Positions 44,001 to 55,249 of a DNA stretch of 64,000 nucleotides are shown here, in pieces. The DNA is from Conus ventricosus. Its lineage: Eukaryota; Mollusca; Gastropoda; Neogastropoda; Conidae. Every line of letters starts with the position of its first letter. The stretch's first letter is position 1. The stretch covers positions 80,307 through 144,306 of the forward strand of contig JAFLJL010014858.1 of NCBI GenBank assembly GCA_018398815.1, written 5' to 3'. Under the pieces are notes generated by a model that worked only from the letters and a program-made list of their open reading frames with translations, was not told the DNA's origin and searched no databases. Position numbers and translations under genes: made by a program.

Positions 44001-44700
44001 TTCTGTCTATTCCGCTGAACTTACTGCTCTGGTTCTGGCTTTGAAGATAATCTCACAATCTTCGAAGAGCGACTTTCTGGTTCTGTCGGATTCGCTGTCA
44101 GCTTTGGAGGCCATAGCTGGCCGCAACCTTCAGCATCCAGAACTTTTACATTTCTTTGAACTTTTTAGCACGTTGAAGGGACGGTTACAACATTACTCTT
44201 GCTTGGGTTCCTGGTCATGTTGGCATCTGCGGGAACGAAATGGTTGATCGTTTAGCCAAGAACGCCACAAGAGAGAAACTGTCCAACATTTATATCCCCT
44301 GCTCAGATGTGAAACCCAAAATTAACGATTATGTGAGAGACCTCTGGCAGGAGGATTGGAACACCACAGACGAATAACAAACTCTTTCAGATCCGTCCAA
44401 CCTTAAGGACTTCCTCCCATCTACGTCGGGAGGTCGTAAAGAGGAAACGGTTCTGTGCCGGCTGCACACCGGCCATTCGTATTTTACCCATTCTTACCTT
44501 TTAAAGAGTGAAGAAGCTCCGTGGTGCATTCCATGTCATGCGCCACTCACAATGAAAACATGTTCTTTTAGAGTGTTGGGACTTGCACGATGTGAGACAC
44601 AAACATTTTACAGCGGAGTCCATGAAGATCCTGTTCAGGATGTTCCGCCTGATGTGATCCTTGAGTTTTTGAGAGAGATTAACATTTTTCATCTGATTTA
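41010..44700 (+). pseudogene. LINE ORF2: endonuclease, reverse transcriptase, RNase H
   Basis: Broken into frames but in order: APE-type endonuclease (VVALQETQIQ near 41095, LSGGVALS near 41200, LLGDF near 41400, CLDLSICDP near 41560, GSDHFLVF near 41630); RT (YRPIALTSCVCKLMEKM near 42530, FFDLEKAYDTTW near 42740, GVPQGSILSPALF near 42910, CSLFVDDFAVYA near 43000); RNase H (FTDGSKSEDG near 43905, SAELTALVLAL near 44010, LSDSLSALEAI near 44090, WVPGHVG near 44210, DRLAKNA near 44250). A terminal HVLLEC-type Zn motif lies near 44560. Frameshifts at about 41420, 42700, 43480, 43930 and 44200. Inactive as read. Confidence 0.85.
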
Positions 44701-44778
44701 AGATTTTACGGAAGAAAGATTTTTAACGAAGTTTCTGGTACGTTTCTAGACGATGTCATTTAAAGAGATGTGTGAAAG

Positions 44779-44812
<34 letters not shown>

Positions 44813-44907
44813 GACTGGTGAGTTGATTTTAACGTGGTGACAGCCCTGATGTGGCCCTTTGCGGTTGGCTGGGCTATAAGCAACATTATCTTATCTTATC
44901 TTATCTT

Positions 44908-45005
44908 ACCTACATGTATCTGCTGAATATCACCCCTTCAAAAGCTTTGTCACATAGTACCTACATGTATCTGCTGAATATCACCCCATCAAAAGCTTTG
45001 TCAGA
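44908..45005 (+). repeat. 51-bp minisatellite, right part
   Basis: Two further units, continuing exactly where the LINE interrupts the array. The first 12 bp are the right copy of the LINE target duplication. Confidence 0.85.
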
Positions 45006-46270
45006 GAGCTTTTAGATATCTGTAGCCAAACAATTTAGGACAATAAGTAAGTCCCATTTTGGTGAGAGTGAGCAGTCTTCTGGATCCTCACATGTCAGAA
45101 TCAGAATCTTCATCTTCAACTGGAATTCCTCCACCCTTTCACATGCTCTATGACAGATTTTCATCTCTACCTGCTCGTTTGTCAATATTCTAGTAACAAT
45201 AAGGAGAAGATAGTAACCCCAAGGTAAATTAAGGAAACACTTTATTCATGCAAAGCAACACAACAACCCGTAAGGAAACCACTTTCATGAACAATTTACA
45301 GATCTGTTACATTTAGGTATCAGTAGTGACCAGATTAACTTAGAAAATTACAACACAAACAGCTCAATCACCTATACTACCCACAATTGTCAGTTAGATT
45401 ATGAGCACGTGTACACAAAACCATTGAAATAGATCAGCCTACAGCCAGTAGATATGTCAGCATCTAGTGTGATTGTCAGTGACAGGTCAGAGGTTGATTT
45501 GCATCCAAACAAGATGGTGAAATGAAGATAACTTTCACTTTAACAGGTAATTTGACATGTGATAGTTGAAGGATCTGAAAATGAATGGGTTTATATGACT
45601 AAGAGAATGTTACCAGAAAGCGAAAAAAAAAAAGAAAGAAATTATTTCATGTATATTTGCTGTACAGTACAAACATTCTTAGTTGAACAAAAATACTTTT
45701 CACTCTTTCTATGTATTGGAATTTTGAGACATAATCAAAAACTTTTCAGAAATTTACACATAGCACCCAGCTGAAGTTATGGTCATACTTTTTAAAGTAA
45801 ACATATAATTTCAAATCATGTATATTTTGTATGTAGTGGTCATTTTTTGCATGTCTCTCACATTTAAAGTGTTGCCAGAATATGACATCATAAAGCCTAT
45901 CTTAAGCATGTTGCCATTAAGATAGGGAAGGTGACAGCAAACATGAATGTACTTAAAGATCATGGCATACAGTGATCTTTTATTGACATATACAGAATTG
46001 GTATTGAGGGACACTTGTACATCCACAAGTTTGCAACCACTGGTATTCCCCATGCCTTCCTCTGGGCAAAATCCCAGCACTTTCACACTTTCTGTTCCAA
46101 TTTACAATACTGCATGCATCTTCTGCCTTGTTTCTATGCCCATGTTCTCTTGTATTTTAATCTTCTTACATTTGTTAAGATAAGAGAACTAGAATTGATG
46201 ACAAACACACAATGCATACATCCGCATATGTATGCATACATGCAGGCACACACATGCACATTTTTGTGTT

Positions 46271-46274
<4 letters not shown>
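45006..46274. other. Unassigned flank, no gene recognised
   Basis: AT-rich non-repetitive DNA. A minus-strand stretch near 45190-45010 reads without stops (LTNEQVEMKICHRACERVEE), but it is short and matches nothing I recognise; it may be further Penelope-linked sequence. Confidence 0.4.

Positions 46275-46338
<64 letters not shown>
46275..46338. repeat. (CA)n microsatellite
   Basis: Uninterrupted CA run of about 64 bp abutting the 5' boundary of the next LINE fragment. Confidence 0.95.
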
Positions 46339-46342
<4 letters not shown>

Positions 46343-46448
46343 ATTCGAAGCTTGTCAGTAAAAAAATTCAGTTACTGATGATATTTTTGTAAATTCGAAT
46401 AAAGATTTTCCAAGTAGAGCCAAGGAAATTTCATATATTCAGCCAATA

Positions 46449-47429
46449 ATGAATTATACCGCTGAACTTATGTCTAAGTGTAATGTAGATTTAACATCGA
46501 TTCCAGAGTTCCCCACAGTTCCAATGATGCCTCCTTGGGAACATTTGAGTGGAAATTTTGATTATGAGTATACAGTCTCAAAGAAAAAAGAAAATATTAA
46601 CATTCTAGTGAACGATGTGAAAGAACATCTAGAAAATTCATATCCTAATCACCTTAAAATCTATACTGATGGTTCAGTTATGGACACAGCTGACAGCGGT
46701 TCTGGTTTCGTTATTCCAAGTCTGAATATAGGAAAACATTTTCATCTCGGAAAGGGATTTTCAATATTCACTGCAGAACTGTATGCTTTTCTGATGGCTT
46801 TATTTTGTGTATATAGTACTCCAATATCCCTTTTTAGTGTGCTGTTTTGTGTTGATTCCAAGTCTGTTTTGCAAGCACTGCAAACTTGGGATTGTAAGGC
46901 CAGAAAAGATTTACTATATGAAATAAGGTACCTGATACACTGTATTATGTCTCAGGGTATAATAGTAGACTTCTGTTGGATTCCTTCACATTGTGGTCTC
47001 AGAGTGAATGAAATAGCAGATAATCTAGCTAAACGTGGTGCACAGAACTGTTCAGAATGTGTGCAATATTTGCCATTACATCCTTCCAAGTGTGAAATAC
47101 TATTCAACCTGGAACACTACGTTTACAAAACCTTTTTCTGTGAAAAATGCTACACACTGCCTAGCTGCTCACGCCATCTTGCTAAGATTATCACAAAATT
47201 AAGGCTGAACACATGGAAGACCAAATTTTCTCCTGAAGTTGCGTGTGTCTGTGGAAAATTCATCTCTGTGCATCACCTTCTACTAGATTGTCCAGTTTTA
47301 ACTAAAATGTATAAGGCGAAAGGTATCAATCTTGACAAATATGAAAATGAGAGTCAAGTTCTATCTGACTCATGCATAATTGAGTTTGCCGCCACTTTAG
47401 CCAGTTCTGATGTAGCTAGACTATTATGA
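46449..47429 (+). CDS. LINE ORF2 C-terminal part with RNase H domain, intact 326-codon frame
   Basis: RNase H type I: YTDGSVMDTADSGSG (first Asp), FTAELYAFLMAL (Glu), CVDSKSVLQAL (second Asp), and WIPSHCGLRVNEIADNLAKRG (His and last Asp), so all four catalytic acids are present. The C-terminal CVCGKFISVHHLLLDCP is the CCHC-like zinc motif that follows RNase H in I-group LINEs. No reverse transcriptase is present because the element is 5' truncated. The ATG at 46449 is internal to the original ORF2, so independent translation is doubtful. It is unusually free of stops for a dead fragment, suggesting a recent insertion. Confidence 0.75.
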   Translation: MNYTAELMSKCNVDLTSIPEFPTVPMMPPWEHLSGNFDYEYTVSKKKENINILVNDVKEHLENSYPNHLKIYTDGSVMDTADSGSGFVIPSLNIGKHFHLGKGFSIFTAELYAFLMALFCVYSTPISLFSVLFCVDSKSVLQALQTWDCKARKDLLYEIRYLIHCIMSQGIIVDFCWIPSHCGLRVNEIADNLAKRGAQNCSECVQYLPLHPSKCEILFNLEHYVYKTFFCEKCYTLPSCSRHLAKIITKLRLNTWKTKFSPEVACVCGKFISVHHLLLDCPVLTKMYKAKGINLDKYENESQVLSDSCIIEFAATLASSDVARLL

Positions 47430-47500
47430 GGGTCCTTAACTGGTATGCTGTTTTCTTTTTCATAAGTGTATGCAGATGTGTGTTGAAATGACTTAAGTGG

Positions 47501-47509
<9 letters not shown>

Positions 47510-47533
<24 letters not shown>

Positions 47534-47691
47534 CCCCCCCCCCCCCCCCCCCCCCCTTTGTTTTTTTCCCCGTCTAATATCATCTGCCGGATGAAAAGAC
47601 GTAAAATTAAACCCACCACCACCACCACACACAACACCACCCACACACACACACACAACACACACACACACACACACACAACACACACCAC

Positions 47692-47722
<31 letters not shown>

Positions 47723-47805
47723 CTCTCCTCCTCTCTCTCTCTCTCTCTCCCCCCTCCTCTCTCTCTCTCTCTCCTCTCTCTCTTCTCTCTCTCTTTAACC
47801 TTTAA
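47510..47805. repeat. Low-complexity block: T/C tract, 34-C run, (CA/ACC)n, (CT)n
   Basis: TTTTC repeats, then an unbroken C run (47533-47566), CACC/CA repeats (about 47612-47720) and CT repeats (about 47724-47800), all inside the LINE 3' UTR. Long frames here are repeat artefacts. Confidence 0.9.
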
Positions 47806-48293
47806 AACCTTTCAAGGAACATTTGCATAAACATTTTATGTCTCAGTAGTTAAATTATTCGATTACAATGATTAGTGTCCATTCGCTACGTCTTCTGTGA
47901 ACCATACTTAGGATAAATCGTCTCAACATAAAACCTACTCCGTTAAAATCGCTCATCCCACTCCCACTCTGTCTACCATCCCTTTTCTCCTCCCCCTACC
48001 TACCATTCTCTCTTCCCCACCCTCCTCTGACCTCTCTCTCTCTGTAGTTTTTGTTTGTTTGTTTGCTTGTAAGTTTCCTTTTGTTTTACCATCCCCCATC
48101 TCATTAGTGCTTTTATGAGCAGTTTGCTTATCATTGTAGAATTAGATTATCATGTTGCTATGTTGAATTGTCTGTATGAAAGATATGTGCTGAAATAATG
48201 TATGCATGACAAGGACAGATTGTAAGACTAGGCTTTGGCCTAAAATCTTCATCCTTGGGTATTAAAGATCAATCAATCAATCAATCAATCAAT

Positions 48294-48776
48294 CTCTCTC
48301 TTTTGGGGCCAAGTGAAAGATGGTGGCGAGTAAGCAGACTCCATTACAAGCTGTGATTCATTCTGTACATTCTAGCTTTCAAGGGATTCTCTCAGGTTGA
48401 ATAGGTGACAGGAAAGTGTGACAATAGACACACAAAGTGACCATGATTGACTTATGTTGTTTGTGGAGGGCTCATGTAGGTCAGTTCTGTGGTCGAAGTG
48501 TAGTGAGTCATGTGGTGAAAACAGAACAGGTGAGCTCTGGTCAGAGTGAAATTGATGTGACTCGAGTTGACATTATCACTGCCTATATTTTCTGCTGCAT
48601 TTCTGTGTTGCTGGTGTGTGGTAGAATAAACAATGTGGTTGCTTTGTTTACATCAGACAGTGTATCAGTTTTCGTGGAGCATAGTAAACAGCACGATACA
48701 ACAACTGAAGAAGGTGTGTACAGCTGCTGTGACATGTCATGTCAGCATGCTTTGCACATGCTGGTGTTGACCTCAG
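48294..48776. other. Flank before Polinton D, no gene
   Basis: Unique-looking sequence. A frame of 196 codons (48437-49027) runs through it and across the Polinton terminus; crossing an element boundary, without any recognisable domain, makes it a chance frame. Confidence 0.6.
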
Positions 48777-49006
48777 AGAATGTAAATATGTTCGTTCAAG
48801 ACCACCTTTCTTATTTTGCACGAAAACCCCTTTTTCACATACAAATCACGTCCATCACATATCAGTTTTGGCCAATTTTAACACCTGTTTCTAAACAAAA
48901 TGAACACCCCAAAACCTCTAAAATCGACGTAATCAGTACTTTAAAACGGGGGTTTCCGTGCAGAATAGGATTTGGTGATCGTGAACGAACATATTTACAT
49001 TCTCTC
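48777..49006 (+). repeat. Left terminal repeat of Polinton D with inner inverted arm
   Basis: Tip at 48777, inner inverted arm GGTGATCGTGAACGAACATA onward ending near 49004. About 230 bp, matching both ends of copy B. The unit by itself has the form of a small foldback element. Confidence 0.85.
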
Positions 49007-49156
49007 CAGGCACATAAAATCAACTAAAAATTTATATGGTTTGACCGGCTCACTCCCAGACTGGAAACACATATAACTTCTTCTGATTCTTGCCCCAAAA
49101 CAAGAGAAACTGATTACTTAATTTTTTTAATTGCCGTTTATATTCTGGTTTAAAAA

Positions 49157-49485
49157 ATGAAGGCCGAAGTAGCTACAGAGCTTATTAATATACTTTACGA
49201 GTTGGATTGGGAGAGGGAGGGCAATATAGAAGAGTTAAAGAGCAGGTTTGAAGAATTAATTACAGATCTTTTTAATCGAATAGACATGCGAGAAAGCGTG
49301 AAACAGGCCATCAGCAAAATACCAGATTCTTGGCCTCAACCAGTTATAAGCTGTTTGCCATATTAGTTGTTAATATGACTCCTGAAGACGCTAATCTGAC
49401 TGTTTTCTACACCCCTGAAGGAGTAGCTATTCGCTTTAATGAAGATCAGGTTTTAAGATTAGAAAAGAATATGAATAACAGTTGA
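49157..49485 (+). pseudogene. 109-aa polymerase-N-domain paralogue (copy D), one frameshift
   Basis: ATG 49157 after GGTTTAAAAA. First 69 codons (MKAEVATELINILYELDWER ...) match 9005-9334; a missing base near 49350 shifts the frame, and the rest is readable to the stop at 49483-49485. Divergence from copy A is mostly conservative at the protein level, supporting a genuine protein-coding history. In D it lies right behind the terminus. Confidence 0.55.
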
Positions 49486-49523
49486 ATTTACAATTATTTT
49501 TTTATTATTTTTAGATTTAAAAA

Positions 49524-49785
49524 TGGCCGCCGAACTCAGTGAATCTGATTTAAAGAATTGTAATGAACTATTTGACGAAGCAATGAAAGTATTAAACATT
49601 GATTTTAGTGAATTTGGTTTTGAGTAATGATGTAGACAATATAATAAAAGATCATAGTGAACTATTTAAAGAAGCAATCAAAGTGATGAACATTGACTGT
49701 AGTGATTCAGAAAAAGCTAAATATTAGCAGGCGTTATTGTAAGGTTAAATGTCTTGAAGTATTGCAACGCTTGGGTGAAGAATAA
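49524..49785 (+). pseudogene. 86-aa protein with internal duplication (copy D), frameshifted
   Basis: ATG 49524 after TTTAAAA. MAAELSESDLKNCNELFDEA, then a stop/frameshift near 49625 and, in the next frame, KDHSELFKEAIKVMNIDCSD. Ends about 49783-49785. The same two-unit layout as 8710-8969. Confidence 0.5.
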
Positions 49786-49853
49786 AAGCGTGTTTTTACT
49801 TACTTTTATATACATTTATTTTCTTAATTTACGTAAATATTGTGGCTTTAAAA

Positions 49854-52800
49854 ATGACGACCACAAGTAAATTCGAGGATGGAAAACTATATACGATGGA
49901 AAGAAATATTTAGCAGTGACAAACAATTAAGCAATATGTTTAGCGAAGTAGACATGGACATCATTAACCCCACAAATGTTCATGAAAGCGTAGCACATGC
50001 TATCTCTAAAATTCCAGAGTCTCTTCAACGCGAACCGCCAGTAAAGTGTTGTTGGCCGTTCTGATTGATTATATAACACCTGATGATACTAACATGCCAG
50101 TCTGGGTTTCAACAAGCAGAAAGAAGTAATCAGCTATTACGACTTTAATTCCGACTGGGCTGACTACATGCTTACACAGTTTAACCATGCAAGTGAAGAA
50201 GCAAAATTGCGCGGTTCTGGGTGGTCTGAAGGGAAAGTCCTTGAAATAAGATTGAGGCAAACAAAGTTTTATCCTATAATCGGCAATTCTTACCTTCCTC
50301 TCCCAAAAGAGTTAGAGTTAAAACGAGCAGTTTTAAACATACATAATTCTGACAACATGTGTTTTATGTGGTGTGTTTTAGCGCACTTGCATCCTGTCAA
50401 AAATCATGCAAACAGAGTTTCCAATTATGATGCATATAAGCAAGAGCTGAACTTTGATACATAACCTTTCCAGTAAGTATAAACAGTATATCTCAGTTTG
50501 AAGAGCAAAACAAACCAATCACTGTGAACGTATACACATGGTCTGTAAAAGCTAATCTAGTGCCTCTAAGGGTTTCTCCCAACGCTCCTACTTTAGGCGA
50601 ACCACTTGACAAGCATGTAGACTTGATCCTGTTTAAAGATAGTACAAAGAGTCATTATGTATTAATCAGAACAATAAGCAGACTTATGGGTTTTACATCA
50701 AAGAATCATGCTAAGAAAGATATTTGTAGAAGGTGTTTGCTCAGAATTTCTACTATAGAAGAAGCTGCCAAGCATAAGAAACGTTGTAAAAGTTTTGTAG
50801 ACTGTGAAACCGAACTCCTCACACCTAACCAGGGTCTAAAGTTAGTTTTAAAATTTACACAAAATGCAGATGAGTCCATACGTGGTTTATGCTGACTTTG
50901 AATCGCTCTTACCGCAGTACTACGGTCCACAACAGCAAGAACAAAAAACAACCTTATTAACCCACCATCAGATCTGTTCTTATGCGTTTATTGTTGTTAG
51001 GTCAGACGGCCACACACAGACACCAGAGATTTACAGAGGCCCAAACGCAGCTAGTAGATTTTTAGAGCAGATGAAACAACTTCGCAATCAGTTATCCAAC
51101 CAACTAAATCTTTCAGACATTGTTATGACTCCTGAAGATCAAGAACGCTATGACTCATCTACACACTGTTGGATATGTAACAGAGAATTATTAGGTGACG
51201 TAGTAAGATGACCACGATCACATTACTGGCAAATTCAGAGGGGCTGCGCACAACAATTGTAATCTTCAACTTAAGGTTGATCCAGAAAATGGAAGCTGCC
51301 TATCTTCTTTCATAACTTACGAGGTTACGATTCTCATTTTATCATGCAAGCAGTGACTTCTGAATATAAGAGGGTTACCTGCATTGCACAGTCTTCAGAA
51401 AAGTACATGACTTTTACTCTTGACTCTTTATCCTTTTATGACTCTGCCCAACATCTGATGGGGAGTTTAGATAAGTTAGCAGGATCTCTACAAGACTTTC
51501 CAATCACTAAACAATACTTTGAGCCATCTTTAGTGCGCAAAGGAGTTTATCCTTATGAATACATGAACTCGTGGGAAGTTTTGACGAGCCGGCGCTACCG
51601 CATAAAGACGATTTTTACTCTAGTCTTAGAGGGAAAGGCATAACTGACTCTGACTACGAATACGCACAGAAAGCCTGGACAGAATTACACTGTGAAACAA
51701 TGGGCGATTATCATGATCAATATCTAATGGCCGACGTGTGTTTATTGGCAGACGTCTTTCAGAATTACAGAACTACATGCATGAAACATTACAGCTTAGA
51801 CTCATCACATTACATCTCTGCGCCCGGCCTTTCTTGGGACGCATTCTTGAAGTCTACAAACATCCAGATTGACTTAATATCTGATCTGCCCACACTTCAG
51901 ATGATTGAAGACGGGTTGAGGGGAGGTATTAGCATGGCCTCACATCCTTACTGCAAAGCTAACAACAAATATTTAGATGATTATGATCCTACTAAACCGT
52001 CCAACTATCTAATGTACTTAGACGCCAACAATCTGTATGGATGGGCTATGAGCCAGCCGCTTCCATTACGTAACTTCAAGATGTAAACAGGGCATGGTAC
52101 AATAATATTCAAGGGGCATTAAAGTGGTTAAACAGTTTGACGTCAGATCAACAGTATGGTTTTATTCTAGAAGTAGACTTAGAATATCCTAAAGAATTAC
52201 ACGATCTCCACAACGATTACCCCTAGCCGCAGAAAGATTAAAGATGAGTCCTATTGAGCCTCCTAAACTTGTGCCAATCTTCGCAACAAAACTAAGTATG
52301 TGTGCCATTACAGACTGTTACAGTTTTACCTAAGACACGGACTGAAACTGACTGCTGTTCATAGAATCATTGCTTTTGACCAAGAGCCCTTTATGAGACC
52401 ATACATCAAGAAGAATACTGATCTTAGAACCCAAGCCACTGATGCTTCAGAAAAAGACTTCTTTAAACTGATGAACAACAGCTGTTTTGGCAAAACTATG
52501 GAAAATCCGCACAAACGTAAGATGTGAAATTAGTTACAAAAGAAAACCAAGCAATTAAGCTTGCCTCTAAACCCAACTATCAAGACTTTAGAAGATTTAA
52601 TGACAGCTTGGTTGGCATTATGATGAAGAAAAAGGCTGTTAAGTTGGACAAGCCGGTGTGTTTATCGGTTTTACTGTATTAGAGCTGTCAAAGTTATTGA
52701 TGTTAGAATTTCTGTACGACTACTTTAAACCGCTGTACCCAGAAGCAAGAGTCCTTTACACAGACACTGACTCTTTTATTCTAGACGTCCCACAGAAGAC

Positions 52801-53244
52801 TTTTACAAAGACTTAGAAACAGAAGTAGCTAAAGGAGTTGATGGATGGTACGACACATGTGACTATCCAAAAGACAACCTTTACATTCAACAGCAAACAA
52901 GAAAGTAATTGGAAAGATGAAGGATGAACTTCCCAGTTATAAAAGAATATGTTGGTTTGCGGTCAAAGATGTATAGCGTTGCCAGCCAGACTTCTGTAAT
53001 GAAAAAAGCTAAAGGCATAAGTAAAGAAGTTGTCAAAAAAAATATAACTCACGATAACTATAAGCAAGCTCTCTTTGAAAACAAAGTATTTCATCACACA
53101 AATGTTAATCTACGCTCTACTCTTCATCAAGTAAACACAACTGCTATTAACAAGAAATCACTAGTCTCTAACAATAACAAGAGAACTTACGTCAATCATG
53201 AGTTTGCATATGCTGTAGGGCATTGGAGAACTTTAAAAGATTAA
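49854..53244 (+). pseudogene. polB: Polinton polB (copy D), no LTR insertion, frameshifted
   Basis: About 1130 codons from ATG 49854 (TTTAAAA leader) to stop 53242-53244, so the gene has its normal length. Motifs: YADFESLLPQ near 50893; CWIC and DHDHITG-type zinc/endonuclease-VII-like module near 51170-51260 (frameshifted at 51195); Exo II region near 51320; YLMADVCLLADVF near 51720; YLDANNLYGWAM near 52015; KLMNNSCFGKTMEN near 52467; DTDSF near 52765; Lys-rich C-terminus with MYSVASQTSVMKKAKG near 52968. Where copies A and B have an in-frame TAA, D has CAA. Frameshifts near 49905, 50460, 51195, 52085 and 52525. It provides the empty site for the LTR-like insertion near 52580. Confidence 0.88.
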
Positions 53245-53490
53245 CTTGGTTGACTTGACCTGTACTTAACTTAAGAACCTAACAAGAACTTAACTTAAGA
53301 ACCTAACTAGTTCTTATTTAAGAACCTAACTAGTATTTTTTAGAACCAACTAGAAAAAAAAAACTATTTTTTTTTACTTTACTTTTTTTTACTTGCACTA
53401 ACTTAAAAGTATTCAAACAAACTTAACTTGTATTACTTTAAACTTGACTTATTTGTTCTTAACTTACTTTTTTGTTCTTTAAAAAAAAAC
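53245..53490. repeat. Repeat spacer between convergent genes (copy D)
   Basis: Degenerate repeats AACTTAAGAACCTAACTAGT and relatives, complementary in sense to 1972-2253 because the block is inverted. Quality falls near 53450. Confidence 0.65.
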
Positions 53491-53492
53491 TT

Positions 53493-54320
53493 TTTCCATA
53501 GAAAAGGATCAAAAAGGGGTTTGCGCTTTTTTTTGCAGAATTGGGTTTCTTCTTTTTATGGTTTTGTGGGGCTTGTAACTTTGCTGAAAAGTATGGCTTG
53601 ACTTTTGTATTAAAATCCCCCCCCAAAAACAACAGCACCCAATACAAAAATACATCTTATCGTTTGTGATTGGTTGTTTTTTAAATTGGGTTTGTTGCTG
53701 GGGGCGTGTTGTATTAAAACTAATAATTTTTTTTTGTTGATTGTTTGTTTTTTTCTTAATCGTTCCCTTTCGAGTTTACCCCCCCCAAATAGTCCAGGAT
53801 TTTAGTTTTAGTAAATTACCCCCTTGGGGGACATTATGTGGGCATTCATTGGGGCACTTTGGGTCCTGCATTGTCCTGGGCGTCTTCTTCTCCGAAGCAT
53901 TTTTTTTTTTTGCGATTTATTTAATTTGAAAAATTTTAATATAAAAAAGTAATTAACCCCATGCATGAAAGGGACTAAAATCGTCCCAAATTTAAAATAC
54001 AGTCACATCGAGTTTTTTCTGGGACTTTTAAAAACCGGATTTTGTGATAATCATTTTTTAAAATTTTCTTCAAATCAACGGGCGCCATCTTATTAAAAAA
54101 CTTAGCAATAGGTAATCATTTTGTCCCATGATTAACCTTTTGATCCAGTGGCTTCATACCTACGTATATTTCTCAACGCTGATGTAACAGTTGGAATCTG
54201 TTCAATATTTTTGTTCAACACCTAAAACTGTTTTTTTTCCACACGCGCCGGAGTAAACTTTCTTTGGGGCAGTTTTCTGTTAGTATCGCCCCCAACTTTA
54301 AATAGTTCGTACAAATTTTT
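53493..54320 (-). pseudogene. Corrupted accessory genes (copy D): basic protein and Cys-bearing protein
   Basis: Minus-strand counterparts of 1596-1971 (about 53493-53901) and 1141-1592 (about 53930-54320), placed by collinearity. Few readable codons; sequence quality is poor. Confidence 0.45.
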
Positions 54321-54349
54321 AAAAAGAATAAAAATATAAAAAAAAAAAA

Positions 54350-55220
54350 CCAAAATTTTTAATGGAAAAATGCGGGGCCAAACGTTTTAAATAGTTTTTA
54401 AACCCCTTTGAAAAAAGTTTGTTAGGAAAAAAAACGCCAACAGGGGAAAGATAAGATTCGCAAAACTTTGAACCCTTTTTTTTAGCTTTAACAAAAAAAG
54501 AATTTAAATTAAAAAAGCACATGACACCCTTTCGTATTATGTTTATTTTAAAATTATTTTTTATTTAAAAAAAAAAGAGTGAAAAAAAATTATCAATACG
54601 TTTTTACCATTCTGCTGTGATTAGGGGCCTTATTTGGGCTAAGGGGTTTTGAAAAAAACTTTTTTAAAAAAACCCCCGGATCTAGGAAGGTTGGCATTGG
54701 GAGGAGTTGTTGGGGGTTATTTTTGAAATCACTGCGGGATTGTGTCAAAAGACTTTTTTTTAAAAGGGGGTTTACCCCAGAAAAATTAGTCAAAAAAAAG
54801 TTTAACTAGAAAATATTGATTTTAAAAAGGGCGGGAAGTTATGTGGTAGGGGAGAATTGTTAATGCCTTGGCCCTTCTCGGGAAAGAAATTTAATTTTTA
54901 AAAAATTGCGGTTATGAAAAAGAAACGCCTAATAAAGCAATGGGAAGATTTAGCCAAAAAGAGATGCTTATGAGAAAAGGGGGTTTGCTCCTTAACTTTT
55001 TTAATAAAAATTTTAAGGGGAACAGGGCATGCAACACACATTTAAGACTTTTATGGCAATAATGAAACAAATGACGGGAAAAGAAGTTTCTAACAACGCC
55101 GTCCAGAACGCTGACTTTTATGCCCCATCGAAGAACAAAAAATGCAAAAATTTGGGTTTTTTGGTGCTAGGGGACAATCAATTTTTTCACAAACTTTTTA
55201 AAAATCCAATTAAAAACCCA
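54350..55220 (+). pseudogene. Corrupted small membrane-protein genes (copy D)
   Basis: Plus-strand counterparts of 956-1099, 611-866 and 200-606, in that order. Recognisable pieces are TTATCAATACG...CATTCTGCTGTGATTAG at 54590-54625 and a TTGTTAATGCCTTGGCCCTT block near 54858. No frame is intact. Confidence 0.5.
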
Positions 55221-55249
55221 ATTAAAAATACAGTCCCTAGGAAAAATAC

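Larger units (their letters stand above)
38922..44907 (+). mobile_element. Full-length RNase-H-bearing LINE (I-group type), 5986 bp
   Basis: Complete insertion with a 12-bp target duplication ACCTACATGTAT (38910-38921 and 44908-44919). 5' end CCCTCCGGGG with an HDV-ribozyme-like fold, then 5' UTR, ORF1 (nucleic-acid-binding, CCHC knuckles), ORF2 (endonuclease, RT, RNase H, His/Cys motif), a T tract at about 44780-44808 and a 3' tail of TTATC repeats. Two-ORF layout with RNase H after RT fits the I/Nimb-like group. Both ORFs carry frameshifts. A second copy begins at 62377, and a truncated reversed copy lies at 57595-58915. Confidence 0.85.
46340..48293 (+). mobile_element. 5'-truncated RNase-H LINE with (AATC)n tail
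   Basis: Holds the RNase H and C-terminal Zn part of a LINE ORF2 (46449-47429), a 3' UTR containing simple repeats, and a tail GATCAATCAATCAATCAATC at about 48268-48293. It is a different family from the 38922 LINE: the sequence and the tail motif differ (AATC versus TTATC). The 5' boundary near 46340 is set by the CA tract. It is typical of 5'-truncated target-primed insertions. Confidence 0.75.

Noticed and set aside
47354..47830. Cys/Val- and His/Thr-rich frames
   Set aside because: Pure translations of CA, ACC and CT repeats.
48437..49027. 196-codon + strand frame
   Set aside because: It crosses from flanking DNA through the whole Polinton terminal repeat, has no recognisable domain, and its end is simply a translation of the repeat.
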